NCBI GenBank assembly: GCA_964416315.1
Contig: CAYQDR010000006.1
Coordinates: 1 to 64,000, forward strand
DNA length: 64,000 nt
Reading direction: 5' to 3'
Source: CAYQDR01 sp964416315
Lineage (GTDB): Bacteria > Methylomirabilota > Methylomirabilia > Rokubacteriales > DASRDR01
The stretch's first letter is position 1; each line of letters starts with the position of its first letter. Position numbers and translations under genes: made by a program. Under the pieces are notes generated by a model. That model searched no databases, was not told where the DNA came from, and saw only the letters and a program-made list of their open reading frames with translations. Below, in pieces: positions 24,033 to 31,802 of the stretch.

Positions 24033-24038
24033 TAGAAT
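24033..24038 (+). promoter_or_regulatory. Possible -10 element upstream of the LLM oxidoreductase
   Basis: TAGAAT stands alone in GC-rich surroundings 45 bp before the ATG; no good -35 is seen at 17 bp. Confidence 0.3.
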
Positions 24039-24083
24039 CGGCGCCGTCGGCGGCCCCGGGCTGCCGCCGGGAGGCCAGATGCC

Positions 24084-25226
24084 ATGATCCGCCGGTTCTC
24101 GGTCCTTTACGTCGGCCAGATCGAGCTGGAGAACGTCGGGCGGGAGGGCACGCCCGCCGATGCGCGGCGTTACCCGAACGAGCGCGTCGTCGAGGCCTAC
24201 CGCACCGTGGTCGACCTCGCCCGACTCATGGACGACCTCGGCTTCTACTGCCTCTGGACGGCCGAGCACCACTTCCAGCGGGAGGGGTACGAGGTCCTCC
24301 CGAACCTGATCCTGCTCGGGACCTACCTTGCCGCGGTCACGAAGCGCCTCAAGTTCGGTTGCGCCTTCAACATCCTCCCCATGTGGCATCCGATCCGGCT
24401 CGCCGAGGACTACGCCGTCGCCGACATCCTCACGAACGGCCGCGTCATCATGGGGATCGGCCGCGGCTACCACTCGCGCGAGGTCGAGTCCTTCGGCGCC
24501 CCGGTCCTCGACCAGCCGGCGAACCGGGAGCTGTTCGAGGAAGGGTTCGAGCTGATGACGAAGGCCTGGAACGAGGAGGCGTTCAGCCACCGCGGCAAGC
24601 ACTACACGGTCCCGCCGGCGATCAAGTACCGCGCGTACGAGCTCACCGAACTGACGCTCGTCCCCCGCCCGATCCGCCGGCCCGTGGAGATCTGGCAGCC
24701 GATCGCGAGCGGCAAGAGCATCGACTTCATGGCGCGCCACGGGATCAAGGGCATGGTGACGCTGAACGGCGAGAGGGTCACCGACCAGGTCTTCCGCGCG
24801 TACCGCGACGCGTGCGCCGAGTACGGCCGCCAGCTCGAGCTGGGCCAGGACCTCATCCTCGGCCTGGGGTTCTACATGGCGGAGACCCGCGGGGCGGCGA
24901 TCCGCGAGGTCGAGCCGGCCCACGACGAGCGCTACAAGTGGTTCGCCCCGTTCGGCTTCGTGCGCTACGCGGACCCCGAGGGGCGGCCGTGGGGGTCGCC
25001 GGGGGCCCCGGCACGCGCCCCGACGATCCACGAAGGGGTCGAGCAGAAGGCCTGGATGGTCGGCTCGCCCGCCGACTGCATCGCGCTCCTCCGGGAGTAC
25101 GAGGCCAAGTACCCGGGCCTCGAACAGGTGATGCTCCACTGGCCCGAGGGCGTCCCCCCGCGCGAGTTCATGGACCAGCTCCGCTGGTTCGCCCGCGACG
25201 TCATGCCGGCCTTCGCCCGGAGGTAA
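24084..25226 (+). CDS. LLM-class flavin-dependent oxidoreductase
   Basis: The 380-residue luciferase-like monooxygenase probably uses reduced FMN/F420 and O2. The TIM-barrel landmarks are DLGFYCLWTAEHHFQREGY (the EHHF motif near residues 61-64), LKFGCAFNILPMWHPIRLAED, DILTNGRVIMGIGRGYHSREVESFG, EGFELMTKAWNEEAFSHRG and the C-terminal GSPADCIALLREYEAKYPGL. Length and motifs match the bacterial-luciferase-like group widely used in soil bacteria for xenobiotic or terpenoid oxidation. The substrate is unknown. It appears monocistronic. Confidence 0.9.
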   Translation: MIRRFSVLYVGQIELENVGREGTPADARRYPNERVVEAYRTVVDLARLMDDLGFYCLWTAEHHFQREGYEVLPNLILLGTYLAAVTKRLKFGCAFNILPMWHPIRLAEDYAVADILTNGRVIMGIGRGYHSREVESFGAPVLDQPANRELFEEGFELMTKAWNEEAFSHRGKHYTVPPAIKYRAYELTELTLVPRPIRRPVEIWQPIASGKSIDFMARHGIKGMVTLNGERVTDQVFRAYRDACAEYGRQLELGQDLILGLGFYMAETRGAAIREVEPAHDERYKWFAPFGFVRYADPEGRPWGSPGAPARAPTIHEGVEQKAWMVGSPADCIALLREYEAKYPGLEQVMLHWPEGVPPREFMDQLRWFARDVMPAFARR

Positions 25227-25240
25227 CGCCGAGCCGACTC

Positions 25241-25270
25241 TTGACCCCTCCCGTGCGTGCCGGCTAGTCT
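25241..25270 (+). promoter_or_regulatory. Promoter of the cyclase gene
   Basis: TTGACC (25241-25246) and TAGTCT (25265-25270) are 18 bp apart, 27 bp before the ATG at 25297. Confidence 0.45.
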
Positions 25271-25296
25271 TGGCCTGGCTCGCTGGAGGACCCGCC

Positions 25297-26700
25297 ATGC
25301 AGTGTCCCCGGTGCCGCGCTCAGAACGAGGAAGGCGCCCGGTTCTGCGAAGACTGCGGAGCCCGCCTCGAACTCGCATGCCCGAGTTGCGGCGCGCCGGC
25401 CACAGCAGGCAAGAAGTTCTGTCGCTCCTGTGGCGCGTCACTGGCCACTGAGCCTGCCGGCCGCTTCACCTCCCCGCAGGCCTACACCCCGAAGCACCTC
25501 GCCGAGAAAATCCTGACGTCCAAGGGTGCCCTCGAAGGCGAGCGCAAGCAGGTCACGGTCCTCTTCGCCGACCTCAAGGGCTCGATGGAGCTCCTCGCCG
25601 ACCGCGACCCCGAGGAGGCCCGGAAGCTCCTCGACCCCGTGCTCGAGCGCATGATGGACGCCGTCCACCGTTACGAGGGCACCGTCAACCAGGTCATGGG
25701 CGACGGGATCATGGCGCTCTTCGGCGCGCCGGTCGCGCACGAGGACCACGCTGTCAGGGCCTGCTATGCCGCGCTCAGGATGCAGGAGAGCGTGCGCCGG
25801 TACGGTGACGAAATCCGGCGGTCCGGCACAATTCCGGTAGAGATCCGAGTGGGGCTGAATTCGGGAGAGGTGGTGGTGCGGTCGATCGGCAGCGACCTCC
25901 ACATGGACTACACGGCCGTCGGCCAGACGACGCACCTCGCCGCCCGGATGGAGCAGATTGCGACGGCAGGCTCCGTGCTCGTCACCGGCGAGACGCTGAG
26001 GCTCAGCGAAGGCTACGTCCAGGTGAAACCGCTCGGGGCGGTGCCGGTGAAAGGGCTCGACAGTTCGATCGAGGTGTACGAGTTGGTCGGCGCTGGGTCG
26101 GCGCGATCTCGTTTGCAGGCGGCCGCCGCTCGGGGCCTCACCCGTTTCGTCGGGCGTGATCCGGAACTGGAAGTCCTTCATCAAGCCCTAGTGCCCAAGC
26201 CGTTGCCGACACGCTGGGGGATCTTGGCCTGGCTGTTTCGGCCCGTGTCTATCTCGGCGCGGCCTGCCTTGCCCTGGGTGACCATCGGCGGGCCGAGGAG
26301 TCTCTCCAGAAGGTGGCGCAGTCGCTCGAAGGCGATCGGAGTCGTGAGCGCTTCGGCCTACACGGGTTCCCCGCTGTCCTGGCTCGTTGCTATTTGGCGT
26401 GGACGCTGGCCGAAGGCGGACACTTCGACGAGGGAGTCGCCCACGGCCAGGAAGGCGTCCGGATCGCCGAGGCAGTTGATCATCCCTACAGTCTGGCCTA
26501 TGCGTGCTGGATCCTCGGGTATGTCTACGCTCTCAAGGGGGACTTCGGCCACGCGATCCCTCTGTTTGAGCGTGGTCGCGCACTGTCCCGAGACTGGAAC
26601 CTCACCGTCCTGTCGCCAGCCCTCACCCGGCTGTTGGGCTATGCGTACGTGCTCTCCGGGCGAGTGGTGGACGGCCTCCCGCTACTGCACGAAGGGATGA
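25297..26700 (+). pseudogene. Class III adenylate/guanylate cyclase, internally deleted and frameshifted
   Basis: The N-terminal part is intact. It has a double zinc ribbon (CPRC...FCEDCG and CPSCG...FCRSCG, residues 2-48) and then a class III cyclase catalytic domain. TVLFADLKGSMELLAD and MGDGIMALFGAPVAHED carry both metal aspartates, and GLNSGEVVV and YTAVGQTTHLAARMEQIA follow. After FVGRDPELEVLHQAL the normal continuation, an AAA/STAND ATPase with Walker A, is absent. From about 26190 homology continues in a different frame with the C-terminal TPR region. The reading frame runs on as meaningless sequence to 26700. The cyclase domain itself could still be active, but its ATPase/TPR regulatory half is lost. 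Confidence 0.75.
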
Positions 26701-27155
26701 GGGCCTGGGAGTCCATGGGCACGCAGTTCTTCCGAGCGCTCTCCCTCGTGCAAATGGGCGAAGGGAGCCTGCTCGCGGGCCGACTCGGGGACGCGCGCGA
26801 ATTCGCCGGGGAAGCGCTGGCGCTGGCCCGCGAGCACGCTGAGCGCGGCTACGAAGCATGCGCGCTCCGCGTCCTTGGCGACATCGCCTCCCATCCGGAT
26901 CCTCCCGAGGTCGAGACGGCTGAAAGCTATTACCGTCAGGCGCTTGGCCTCGCCGAAGGGCTTGGGATGCGCCCCCTCATGGCCCACTGCCACCTCGGCC
27001 TCGGCCGGCTCCACCGCAAGATTGGCAGCCGCCCGAAAGCGAGCGAGCACCTCACCACGGCGACGACGATGTACCGCGACATGGACATGGGGTTCTGGTT
27101 GGCGAAGGCCGAAGCGGCGCTCGGGGAGGTAGGCTCTGGGAGGAGCGGGGCGTGA
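26313..27155 (+). pseudogene. C-terminal TPR remnant of the cyclase-ATPase protein
   Basis: From about 26190 (QAVADTLGDLGLAVSARVYLG) through 27155 the sequence encodes tetratricopeptide-like helices: YLAWTLAEGGHFDEGVAHG, YACWILGYVYALKGDFGHAI, ESYYRQALGLAEGLGMRPL and HCHLGLGRLHRKIGSRPKAS. This is the usual C-terminus of the zinc-ribbon/cyclase/ATPase proteins. GTG 26313 could start a stand-alone product, but the homology begins well upstream of it. It is best read as the severed 3' end of the preceding gene. The last codon overlaps the start of the next gene. Confidence 0.7.
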
Positions 27156-27952
27156 ACCGCCACGACGGCCCGCCAGAGGCGTCTGACAAGCCGGAGGTCC
27201 CCGAGCCGGGCTACGCCGAGCGCGTCCGGACACTCACCTACCTCGCGCGCTGGGGCGCGCTCGCGACGGTCTCGCGGAAGCACCCGGGGCACCCGTTCGG
27301 TTCGGTCATGCCGTACGCGCTCGATGGCCAGGGCCGGCCGCTCTTCCTGATCAGCAGCCTCGCCACGCACACGCAGAACCTCAAGGCGGATCCTCGGGCG
27401 AGCCTCCTCGTGACCGAGGCTGGGGAGGGCGGCGATCCCCTCGCCGTCGGGCGTGCGACGCTGATGGGCGAGGCGACCCCGGTGCCGGCGACGGAGGCCG
27501 ACGAGGTCCGCGCGGCGTACCTGGCCCGCCACCCGCAGGCGGCCTACTGGGTGGAGTTCAGCGACTTCGCGTTCTACCGGATGGACCTGCGGGACATCTA
27601 CTACGTCGGGGGCTTCGCCCGGATGGACTGGGTGGAGTCGGCGGCGTACGCCGCGGCGCGCCCGGATCCCCTGGCCGATGCGGCCGCCGGCATCCTCGAG
27701 CACGTGAACCGCGACCACGCCGACGCGCTCGTGACGCTCGCACGCGCCCTGGCCCACGTCGAGGCGGACGCCGCGACGATGGTCGCGGTGGACCGCCTCG
27801 GCTTCAAGCTCCGCCTCCGGAGCGGGCCGCGTCTCTCGAGCGCCCGCCTCCCCTTCCCGCGCGAAGTGCGGAGCGCGGAGGAGTGCCGCGCCGCCCTAAT
27901 CGAGATGCTCCGGGGCGCGCGAACCCGACTCTCACCCCGACCCTCTCCCTAG
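27152..27952 (+). CDS. HugZ-like pyridoxamine-phosphate-oxidase-fold protein with DUF2470 domain
   Basis: The 266-residue product has a split-barrel flavin/heme-binding domain: LARWGALATVSRKHPGHPFGS, FLISSLATHTQNLKADPRAS and FYRMDLRDIYYVGGFARM. A C-terminal DUF2470-type helical domain follows (ILEHVNRDHADALVTLARAL, then VDRLGFKLRL). This is the architecture of HugZ/heme-utilisation proteins and related chloroplast factors; heme binding or degradation is possible but not shown. GTG 27152 overlaps the upstream stop by 4 bp. The last residues (RLSPRPSP) are encoded by an intergenic repeat that also supplies the stop codon. Confidence 0.8.
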   Translation: MNRHDGPPEASDKPEVPEPGYAERVRTLTYLARWGALATVSRKHPGHPFGSVMPYALDGQGRPLFLISSLATHTQNLKADPRASLLVTEAGEGGDPLAVGRATLMGEATPVPATEADEVRAAYLARHPQAAYWVEFSDFAFYRMDLRDIYYVGGFARMDWVESAAYAAARPDPLADAAAGILEHVNRDHADALVTLARALAHVEADAATMVAVDRLGFKLRLRSGPRLSSARLPFPREVRSAEECRAALIEMLRGARTRLSPRPSP

Positions 27953-27963
27953 AAGGGAGAGGG
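27941..27963. repeat. Intergenic hairpin repeat, family R3 (CCCTCTCCCT-N3-AGGGAGAGGG)
   Basis: A perfect 10-bp stem around the loop AGA lies at the junction of two convergent genes. The CTAG at 27949-27952 supplies the TAG stop of both genes. The preceding CTCACCCCGACC matches the element at 41700-41738, so this is a dispersed repeat also serving as a bidirectional terminator-like structure. Confidence 0.7.
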
Positions 27964-28818
27964 AGACCTGGTCAGCGCGCGCCAGCGCTCGAGCAGCCGC
28001 TCGCGCGTCGGAACCCCCGCGATCCCCTCGCCCTCCACCGTGAGCGCGCCCGCCACGGCCGCGAAGGCGGCCGCGTCCCAGGGGTCGCCGGTCGCGTTGT
28101 AGCGGATCAGGAAGGCCGCCGCGAAGACGTCGCCCGCCCCCGTCGGCTCCACCTCGACCGCCGGGGCCGGCGCGACCCGGTGGCGCTCGCCGTTGACGAA
28201 GAGCATCGCGCCCTTCTCGGCGAACGTGAGCGCGCCGAGGGGCACGTGCTGGTAGAGCTCGAGCGCCTCGCCCGCCCACCCGGCGACGTCGTCGCTCGAC
28301 AGGAACAGGGCTTGGATCCGCCGGAGGACGGGCTCGGGGTCCGGCCAGGGCCGCATGGTCACCGTCCCCACCCGGTCCCACACGCGGCACCAGCCCTGGG
28401 CGCCGGCCCCGACGGCGGCGTCGGGGAAGGCCCCCGCGAGCTGCGGCGAGACCTCGTCGGCGACGGGCGCGAGATACGCGAGCCCCGCCTCGGCGAAGTG
28501 GGGCGGCAGGGCGGCCGGCCCGAGCGGCGTCGCGCGCGCCCGCAGCGTGAGCCGCCGCCCGCGTGGCGTGTAGTCGAGGGCGAAGCGCGTCGTCGCCTCC
28601 GCGGGCAGCGCGACGACCTCGATCCCGGGGGGAAGCACTTCCAGGGGGAAGTCGGGCCCGTGGCTCGTCAGGAGGCCGACCCGCAACCCCTGGCGGTGGG
28701 CCAGGAGCCCGGCGTAGAGAACCGAGCCCCCCGGGCGGAGGCCCCCCGCCAGCTCGTCCACGGTGAGGTGACCGACGGCGACGAAGTCCGGCGGCTCGCC
28801 CGACGCGCTCGGTGGCAC
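27949..28818 (-). CDS. PfkB/ribokinase-family sugar kinase
   Basis: The 289-residue product is a shortened ribokinase-fold kinase. It has VAVGHLTVDELAG at the start, GGSVLYAGLLAHRQGLRVGLLTS, and the catalytic anion-hole signature VEPTGAGDVFAAAFLIRYNAT near residues 225-243 with the catalytic Asp in GAGD. Members have 290-340 residues. Its position next to a sugar-phosphate isomerase-like gene and divergent iolD/iolE suggests an inositol-pathway kinase (IolC-type, 5-dehydro-2-deoxygluconate), but the sequence is too divergent to name. The C-terminal RSPSPF comes from the R3 repeat. Confidence 0.82.
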   Translation of the reverse strand: MPPSASGEPPDFVAVGHLTVDELAGGLRPGGSVLYAGLLAHRQGLRVGLLTSHGPDFPLEVLPPGIEVVALPAEATTRFALDYTPRGRRLTLRARATPLGPAALPPHFAEAGLAYLAPVADEVSPQLAGAFPDAAVGAGAQGWCRVWDRVGTVTMRPWPDPEPVLRRIQALFLSSDDVAGWAGEALELYQHVPLGALTFAEKGAMLFVNGERHRVAPAPAVEVEPTGAGDVFAAAFLIRYNATGDPWDAAAFAAVAGALTVEGEGIAGVPTRERLLERWRALTRSPSPF

Positions 28819-28819
28819 G

Positions 28820-29590
28820 TCAGGCGGCCTCGACGAGCCGGCGGAGGTACGTGAGGGCCCGGGGGATCCCCGTGGCCTCGGCCTCGGCCGCCTCGTACTC
28901 GAACGTGACCCAGCGGTCGTACCCCCGCGCTCGCAGCGATGCCAGGAGCCTCGGGTAGTCCATCGTCGGCTCCGACCCGTCGGGCGCCACCTGCCAGAAC
29001 TTCGCGTGGACGTGGACGGCGTGGGGGGCGGTCCGCTCGACCGAGCGCCAGCCGTCGGGGTAGTTTCCGGTGTCGAGCAACGGCCGCAGTGCGGGCGAGC
29101 CGACCTCCTCGACGATGCGGAGGTGTTCGGCCGAGGACGGCGTGAACCCCGCCTCGTTCTCGAGGACCAGCGCGACCCCGGTCTCGGCGGCGTACGCGGC
29201 GGACTCCCGGAGCGCGGCGATCATCGCCGGCCAGCGCTCGCCGGGGGAGCCCTCGGGATGGCCGGCGAAGACGCGCACCTGCGGCGCGCCGACGTCGGCG
29301 GCGACCTCGATCCACTGCTTGACCTTCACCATCTCGCTCTGCCGCCAGGTGCTCTCGGCGCGGCCGAAGTCGTTGTGGACGCCGATGCCGATCAGCGCGA
29401 GGTTGAGATCCTGCGCCGTCCGCCGGAGGCGCTGGAGGTAGGCGGGCCGGGTCTCCCGGAAGTGGATGTCCTGGAGCTCCGCCCCCTTCACCTTCAAGTC
29501 GCGGGCGCAGTGCCGGAGGAACCGGAACTGATCCATCTGGCCCGCGTCGAACAGCCGGTTGAAGCAGCCGCAGATGCACCCGAGCTTCAT
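28820..29590 (-). CDS. Sugar phosphate isomerase/epimerase family (xylose-isomerase-like TIM barrel)
   Basis: The 256-residue AP-endonuclease-2/xylose-isomerase-fold protein begins MKLGCICGCFNRLFDAGQM. It has GIGVHNDFGR, VRVFAGHPEGS, VALVLENEAGF (metal-binding Glu), LLDTGNYPDGW (Asp), VHVHAKFWQV (His) and a final WVTFEYEAAEAEA (Glu), a full divalent-metal site. It likely isomerises, epimerises or dehydrates a sugar or inositol derivative. ATG 29590 overlaps a small upstream ORF by 3 bp. It shares a divergent control region with iolD and lies one base from the kinase gene. Confidence 0.82.
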   Translation of the reverse strand: MKLGCICGCFNRLFDAGQMDQFRFLRHCARDLKVKGAELQDIHFRETRPAYLQRLRRTAQDLNLALIGIGVHNDFGRAESTWRQSEMVKVKQWIEVAADVGAPQVRVFAGHPEGSPGERWPAMIAALRESAAYAAETGVALVLENEAGFTPSSAEHLRIVEEVGSPALRPLLDTGNYPDGWRSVERTAPHAVHVHAKFWQVAPDGSEPTMDYPRLLASLRARGYDRWVTFEYEAAEAEATGIPRALTYLRRLVEAA

Positions 29591-29709
29591 CGAGCGAGTC
29601 CTTTCGGGGGCTCGAGGCCCCGGAGCGCGCCCAGCACCTCGGCGTGCAGGCACGGGTTGGCGCTGCACACCAGACTGTGCAGCGCATTGAGCTTCGCGAC
29701 ATCGCGCAC
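29587..29709 (-). CDS. Possible 40-residue small protein upstream of the isomerase
   Basis: GTG 29709 opens a 40-codon frame (RDVAKLNALHSLVCSANPCL, then HAEVLGALRGLEPP) whose TGA overlaps the ATG of the isomerase gene (ATGA). The overlap and sensible amino-acid composition suggest a real, coupled small ORF, perhaps a helical leader or an accessory subunit. No family is recognised. It occupies the interval in which the divergent iolD promoter also lies. Confidence 0.35.
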   Translation of the reverse strand: MRDVAKLNALHSLVCSANPCLHAEVLGALRGLEPPKGLAR

Positions 29710-29715
29710 TATAGT
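29687..29715 (+). promoter_or_regulatory. Promoter of iolD
   Basis: TTGAGC (29687-29692) and TATAGT (29710-29715) are spaced by 17 bp. The ATG is 45 bp downstream with GGGGGAGG as ribosome site. ACTATAGT is self-complementary, so a minus-strand -10 may share it. Confidence 0.55.
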
Positions 29716-29759
29716 ATCCGCACACGCGCGGTCGCGCACCCACCCGGGGGAGGTCCGAG

Positions 29760-31601
29760 ATGGCAACGGTCCGGCGCACCACGGCCCAGGCCCTCGTCAG
29801 GTACCTTTGCGCCCAGCGGAGCGAGGTGGACGGCGTCGAAGTGCCGCTCTTCGCGGGCGTGTGGGCGATCTTCGGCCACGGGAACGTCGCCGGGCTCGGG
29901 GAGGCCCTCTACCAGGCGCGCGCCGAGCTCCCGACCCTGCGGGCCCACAACGAGCAGGCCATGGCCCATGCCGCCATCGCGTTCGCGAAGGCATCGGGCC
30001 GCCGCCGCGTCATGGCGTGCACGACCTCGATCGGCCCCGGCGCGACGAACATGGTCACGGCGGCGGCGGTCGCGCACGTCAACCGCCTGCCGGTCCTGCT
30101 CCTGCCTGGCGACGTCTTCGCCACCCGGGGTCCGGACCCGGTCCTCCAGCAGATCGAGGACTCCGGCGACCCGACGATCACGGCGAACGACTGCTTCCGG
30201 CCGGTCTCCCGCTACTGGGACCGGATCACCCGACCGGAGCAGCTCCTCGCGTCGCTCCCGGCCGCGGTGGACGTCCTCATGGACCCGGTCCGCTGCGGGC
30301 CCGTGGCGCTCGCGCTGCCGCAGGACGTCCAGGCCGAGGCGTGGGACTACCCCGAGACCTTCTTCCGGCCGCGGGTCCACCGGCTCCGGCGCCCCGGGCC
30401 CGACCCGGCCCAACTCCAGGCGGCGGCCGAGCGGCTCGGGCGGGCCCAGAAGCCGCTCGTCGTCGTGGGCGGTGGCGTCCACTACTCGCTCGCGTGGGAG
30501 GCGCTCCGCGACTTCGCCGAGCGCCACGCCCTCCCCGTCGCCGAGACGCAGGCCGGCAAGGGCGCGCTGCCCTGGAACCATCCCTCCAACGTCGGGTCGA
30601 TCGGGGTCACCGGCTCCAGCGCGGCCAACGCGCTCGCCGCCGAGGCCGACGTCGTCCTCGCCGTGGGGACGCGGCTCGGCGACTTCACGACCGGCTCGCG
30701 CGCGCTCTTCCAGCGCCCCGACCTCACGCTGATCGGGCTGAACGTCGGCCCGCATGACGCCGGTAAGCACGGCGGGCTCCCGCTGGTCGCCGACGCCCGC
30801 CGCGGGCTCGCCGACCTCTCCGCGGCGCTCGGCACCTGGCGCACGCCCGAGGCGTGGGGAGCGAAGGCGCGCGGGCTCATGGCCGAATGGACCCGGGCGG
30901 TGGACGCGGCGACGGCGCCCGGCCACGCGATCCCGCCCACCGAAGGCCAGGTCATCGGCGCCGTGAACCGCGCGGCCGGCCCGCGCGACGTCGTCGTCTG
31001 CGCGGCCGGGGGCTTGCCCGGCGAGCTCCACAAGCTCTGGCGGACGACGGACCCGCGGGGCTACCACCTCGAGTACGGCTACTCCTGCATGGGCTACGAA
31101 ATCGCGGGGGGCCTCGGGGTGAAGCTGGCGCTCCCGGACCGCGAGGTCTTCGTCATGGCCGGGGACGGCAGCTACCTCATGCTCAACTCCGAGATCGCGA
31201 CTTCGGTGGCGATGGGAAAGAAGCTCGTGATCGTCGTCCTCGACAACCACGGCTTCGGCTGCATCAACCGCCTCCAGCAGGCGTGTGGTGGGGCGCCGTT
31301 CAACAACCTCCTCGGGGAGGGTGGCCCCCCGCCGGTCATCGACTTCGCGGCCCACGCGCGGAGCCTCGGCGCCCTGGCCGAGCAGGTCAAGTCGATCGCC
31401 GACCTCGAGGGGGCGCTCGTCCGCGCCAAGGCGGCCGACCGCACCGCGGTGGTCGTCATCGAGACCGACCCGACGGCCACGACCGTGGCGGGCGGCGCCT
31501 GGTGGGACGTCCCGGTACCGGAGGTCTCGCCGCGCGCCGAGGTGCGGAGCGCCCACGAGCGCTACGTCGCCGCCCGACGGCGGCAGCGCTTCCGGGGCTG
31601 A
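29760..31601 (+). CDS. iolD: 3D-(3,5/4)-trihydroxycyclohexane-1,2-dione acylhydrolase
   Basis: This 613-residue thiamine-diphosphate enzyme opens the ring of trihydroxycyclohexanedione in myo-inositol catabolism. IolD features are the N-terminal FAGVWAIFGHGNVAGLGEAL, RAHNEQAMAHAAIAFAKA (catalytic Glu), CTTSIGPGATNMVTAAA and GDVFATRGPDPVLQQ. The C-terminal TPP-binding block has VFVMAGDGSYLMLNSEIATS, and VLDNHGFGCINRLQQ is typical of IolD rather than acetolactate synthase. Its last codons (YVAARRRQRFRG) are duplicated 197 bp downstream. Partners iolE (downstream) and a PfkB kinase (upstream) are present; iolG, iolB, iolJ and iolA are not in the window. Confidence 0.92.
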   Translation: MATVRRTTAQALVRYLCAQRSEVDGVEVPLFAGVWAIFGHGNVAGLGEALYQARAELPTLRAHNEQAMAHAAIAFAKASGRRRVMACTTSIGPGATNMVTAAAVAHVNRLPVLLLPGDVFATRGPDPVLQQIEDSGDPTITANDCFRPVSRYWDRITRPEQLLASLPAAVDVLMDPVRCGPVALALPQDVQAEAWDYPETFFRPRVHRLRRPGPDPAQLQAAAERLGRAQKPLVVVGGGVHYSLAWEALRDFAERHALPVAETQAGKGALPWNHPSNVGSIGVTGSSAANALAAEADVVLAVGTRLGDFTTGSRALFQRPDLTLIGLNVGPHDAGKHGGLPLVADARRGLADLSAALGTWRTPEAWGAKARGLMAEWTRAVDAATAPGHAIPPTEGQVIGAVNRAAGPRDVVVCAAGGLPGELHKLWRTTDPRGYHLEYGYSCMGYEIAGGLGVKLALPDREVFVMAGDGSYLMLNSEIATSVAMGKKLVIVVLDNHGFGCINRLQQACGGAPFNNLLGEGGPPPVIDFAAHARSLGALAEQVKSIADLEGALVRAKAADRTAVVVIETDPTATTVAGGAWWDVPVPEVSPRAEVRSAHERYVAARRRQRFRG

Positions 31602-31602
31602 G
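31563..31602 (+). repeat. 40-bp direct repeat, first copy (end of iolD)
   Basis: This stretch, which encodes the last residues and stop of iolD, recurs at 31760-31799 with 38 of 40 bases identical. The two copies bracket a 157-bp segment that contains an R1 repeat. Confidence 0.8.
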
Positions 31603-31684
31603 GCTGATGGCGACGGCACCGCGGCCCGTTCGACCTGAGTCCACGCCGCAACCCTTTCGCCCGTCCGCGCGCTCCTGGCCGAAG

Positions 31685-31755
31685 CGCTCCGAGCGCGGGC
31701 TTCGCCCGCGCGACTCTGGGGGGAGGCTTCGGAGGGGGGCGATGCCCCCCTCCGA
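31685..31755 (-). repeat. Two-hairpin intergenic repeat, family R1, copy 3 (inverted)
   Basis: In inverted orientation it has the tail CGCTCCGAG (31685-31693), hairpin B GCGCGGGC-TTC-GCCCGCGC (31693-31711, perfect), a spacer with CTGGGGGGAGG, and hairpin A TCGGAGGGGGGC-GAT-GCCCCCCTCCGA (31729-31755, perfect 12 bp). It lies inside the segment flanked by the 40-bp direct repeats. Confidence 0.75.
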
Positions 31756-31759
31756 TGGT

Positions 31760-31799
31760 TACGTCGCGGCGCGACGGCGGCAGCGCTTCCGGGGCTGAG
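31760..31799 (+). repeat. 40-bp direct repeat, second copy
   Basis: This second copy of the iolD 3' end runs straight into the natural upstream region and GTG start of iolE. This suggests that the material between the copies (31603-31759) was inserted or arose by duplication. Confidence 0.8.
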
Positions 31800-31802
31800 C
31801 CG

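Noticed and set aside
26313..27155. An independent TPR-protein gene starting at GTG 26313
   Set aside because: Homology extends in frame upstream to about 26190 and matches the C-terminus of the cyclase-ATPase family, so it is the severed end of that gene.
29600..29702. Alternative long minus-strand extension of the isomerase to 29782
   Set aside because: The extension has no family similarity, while ATG 29590 matches the family N-terminus and overlaps a small upstream ORF.
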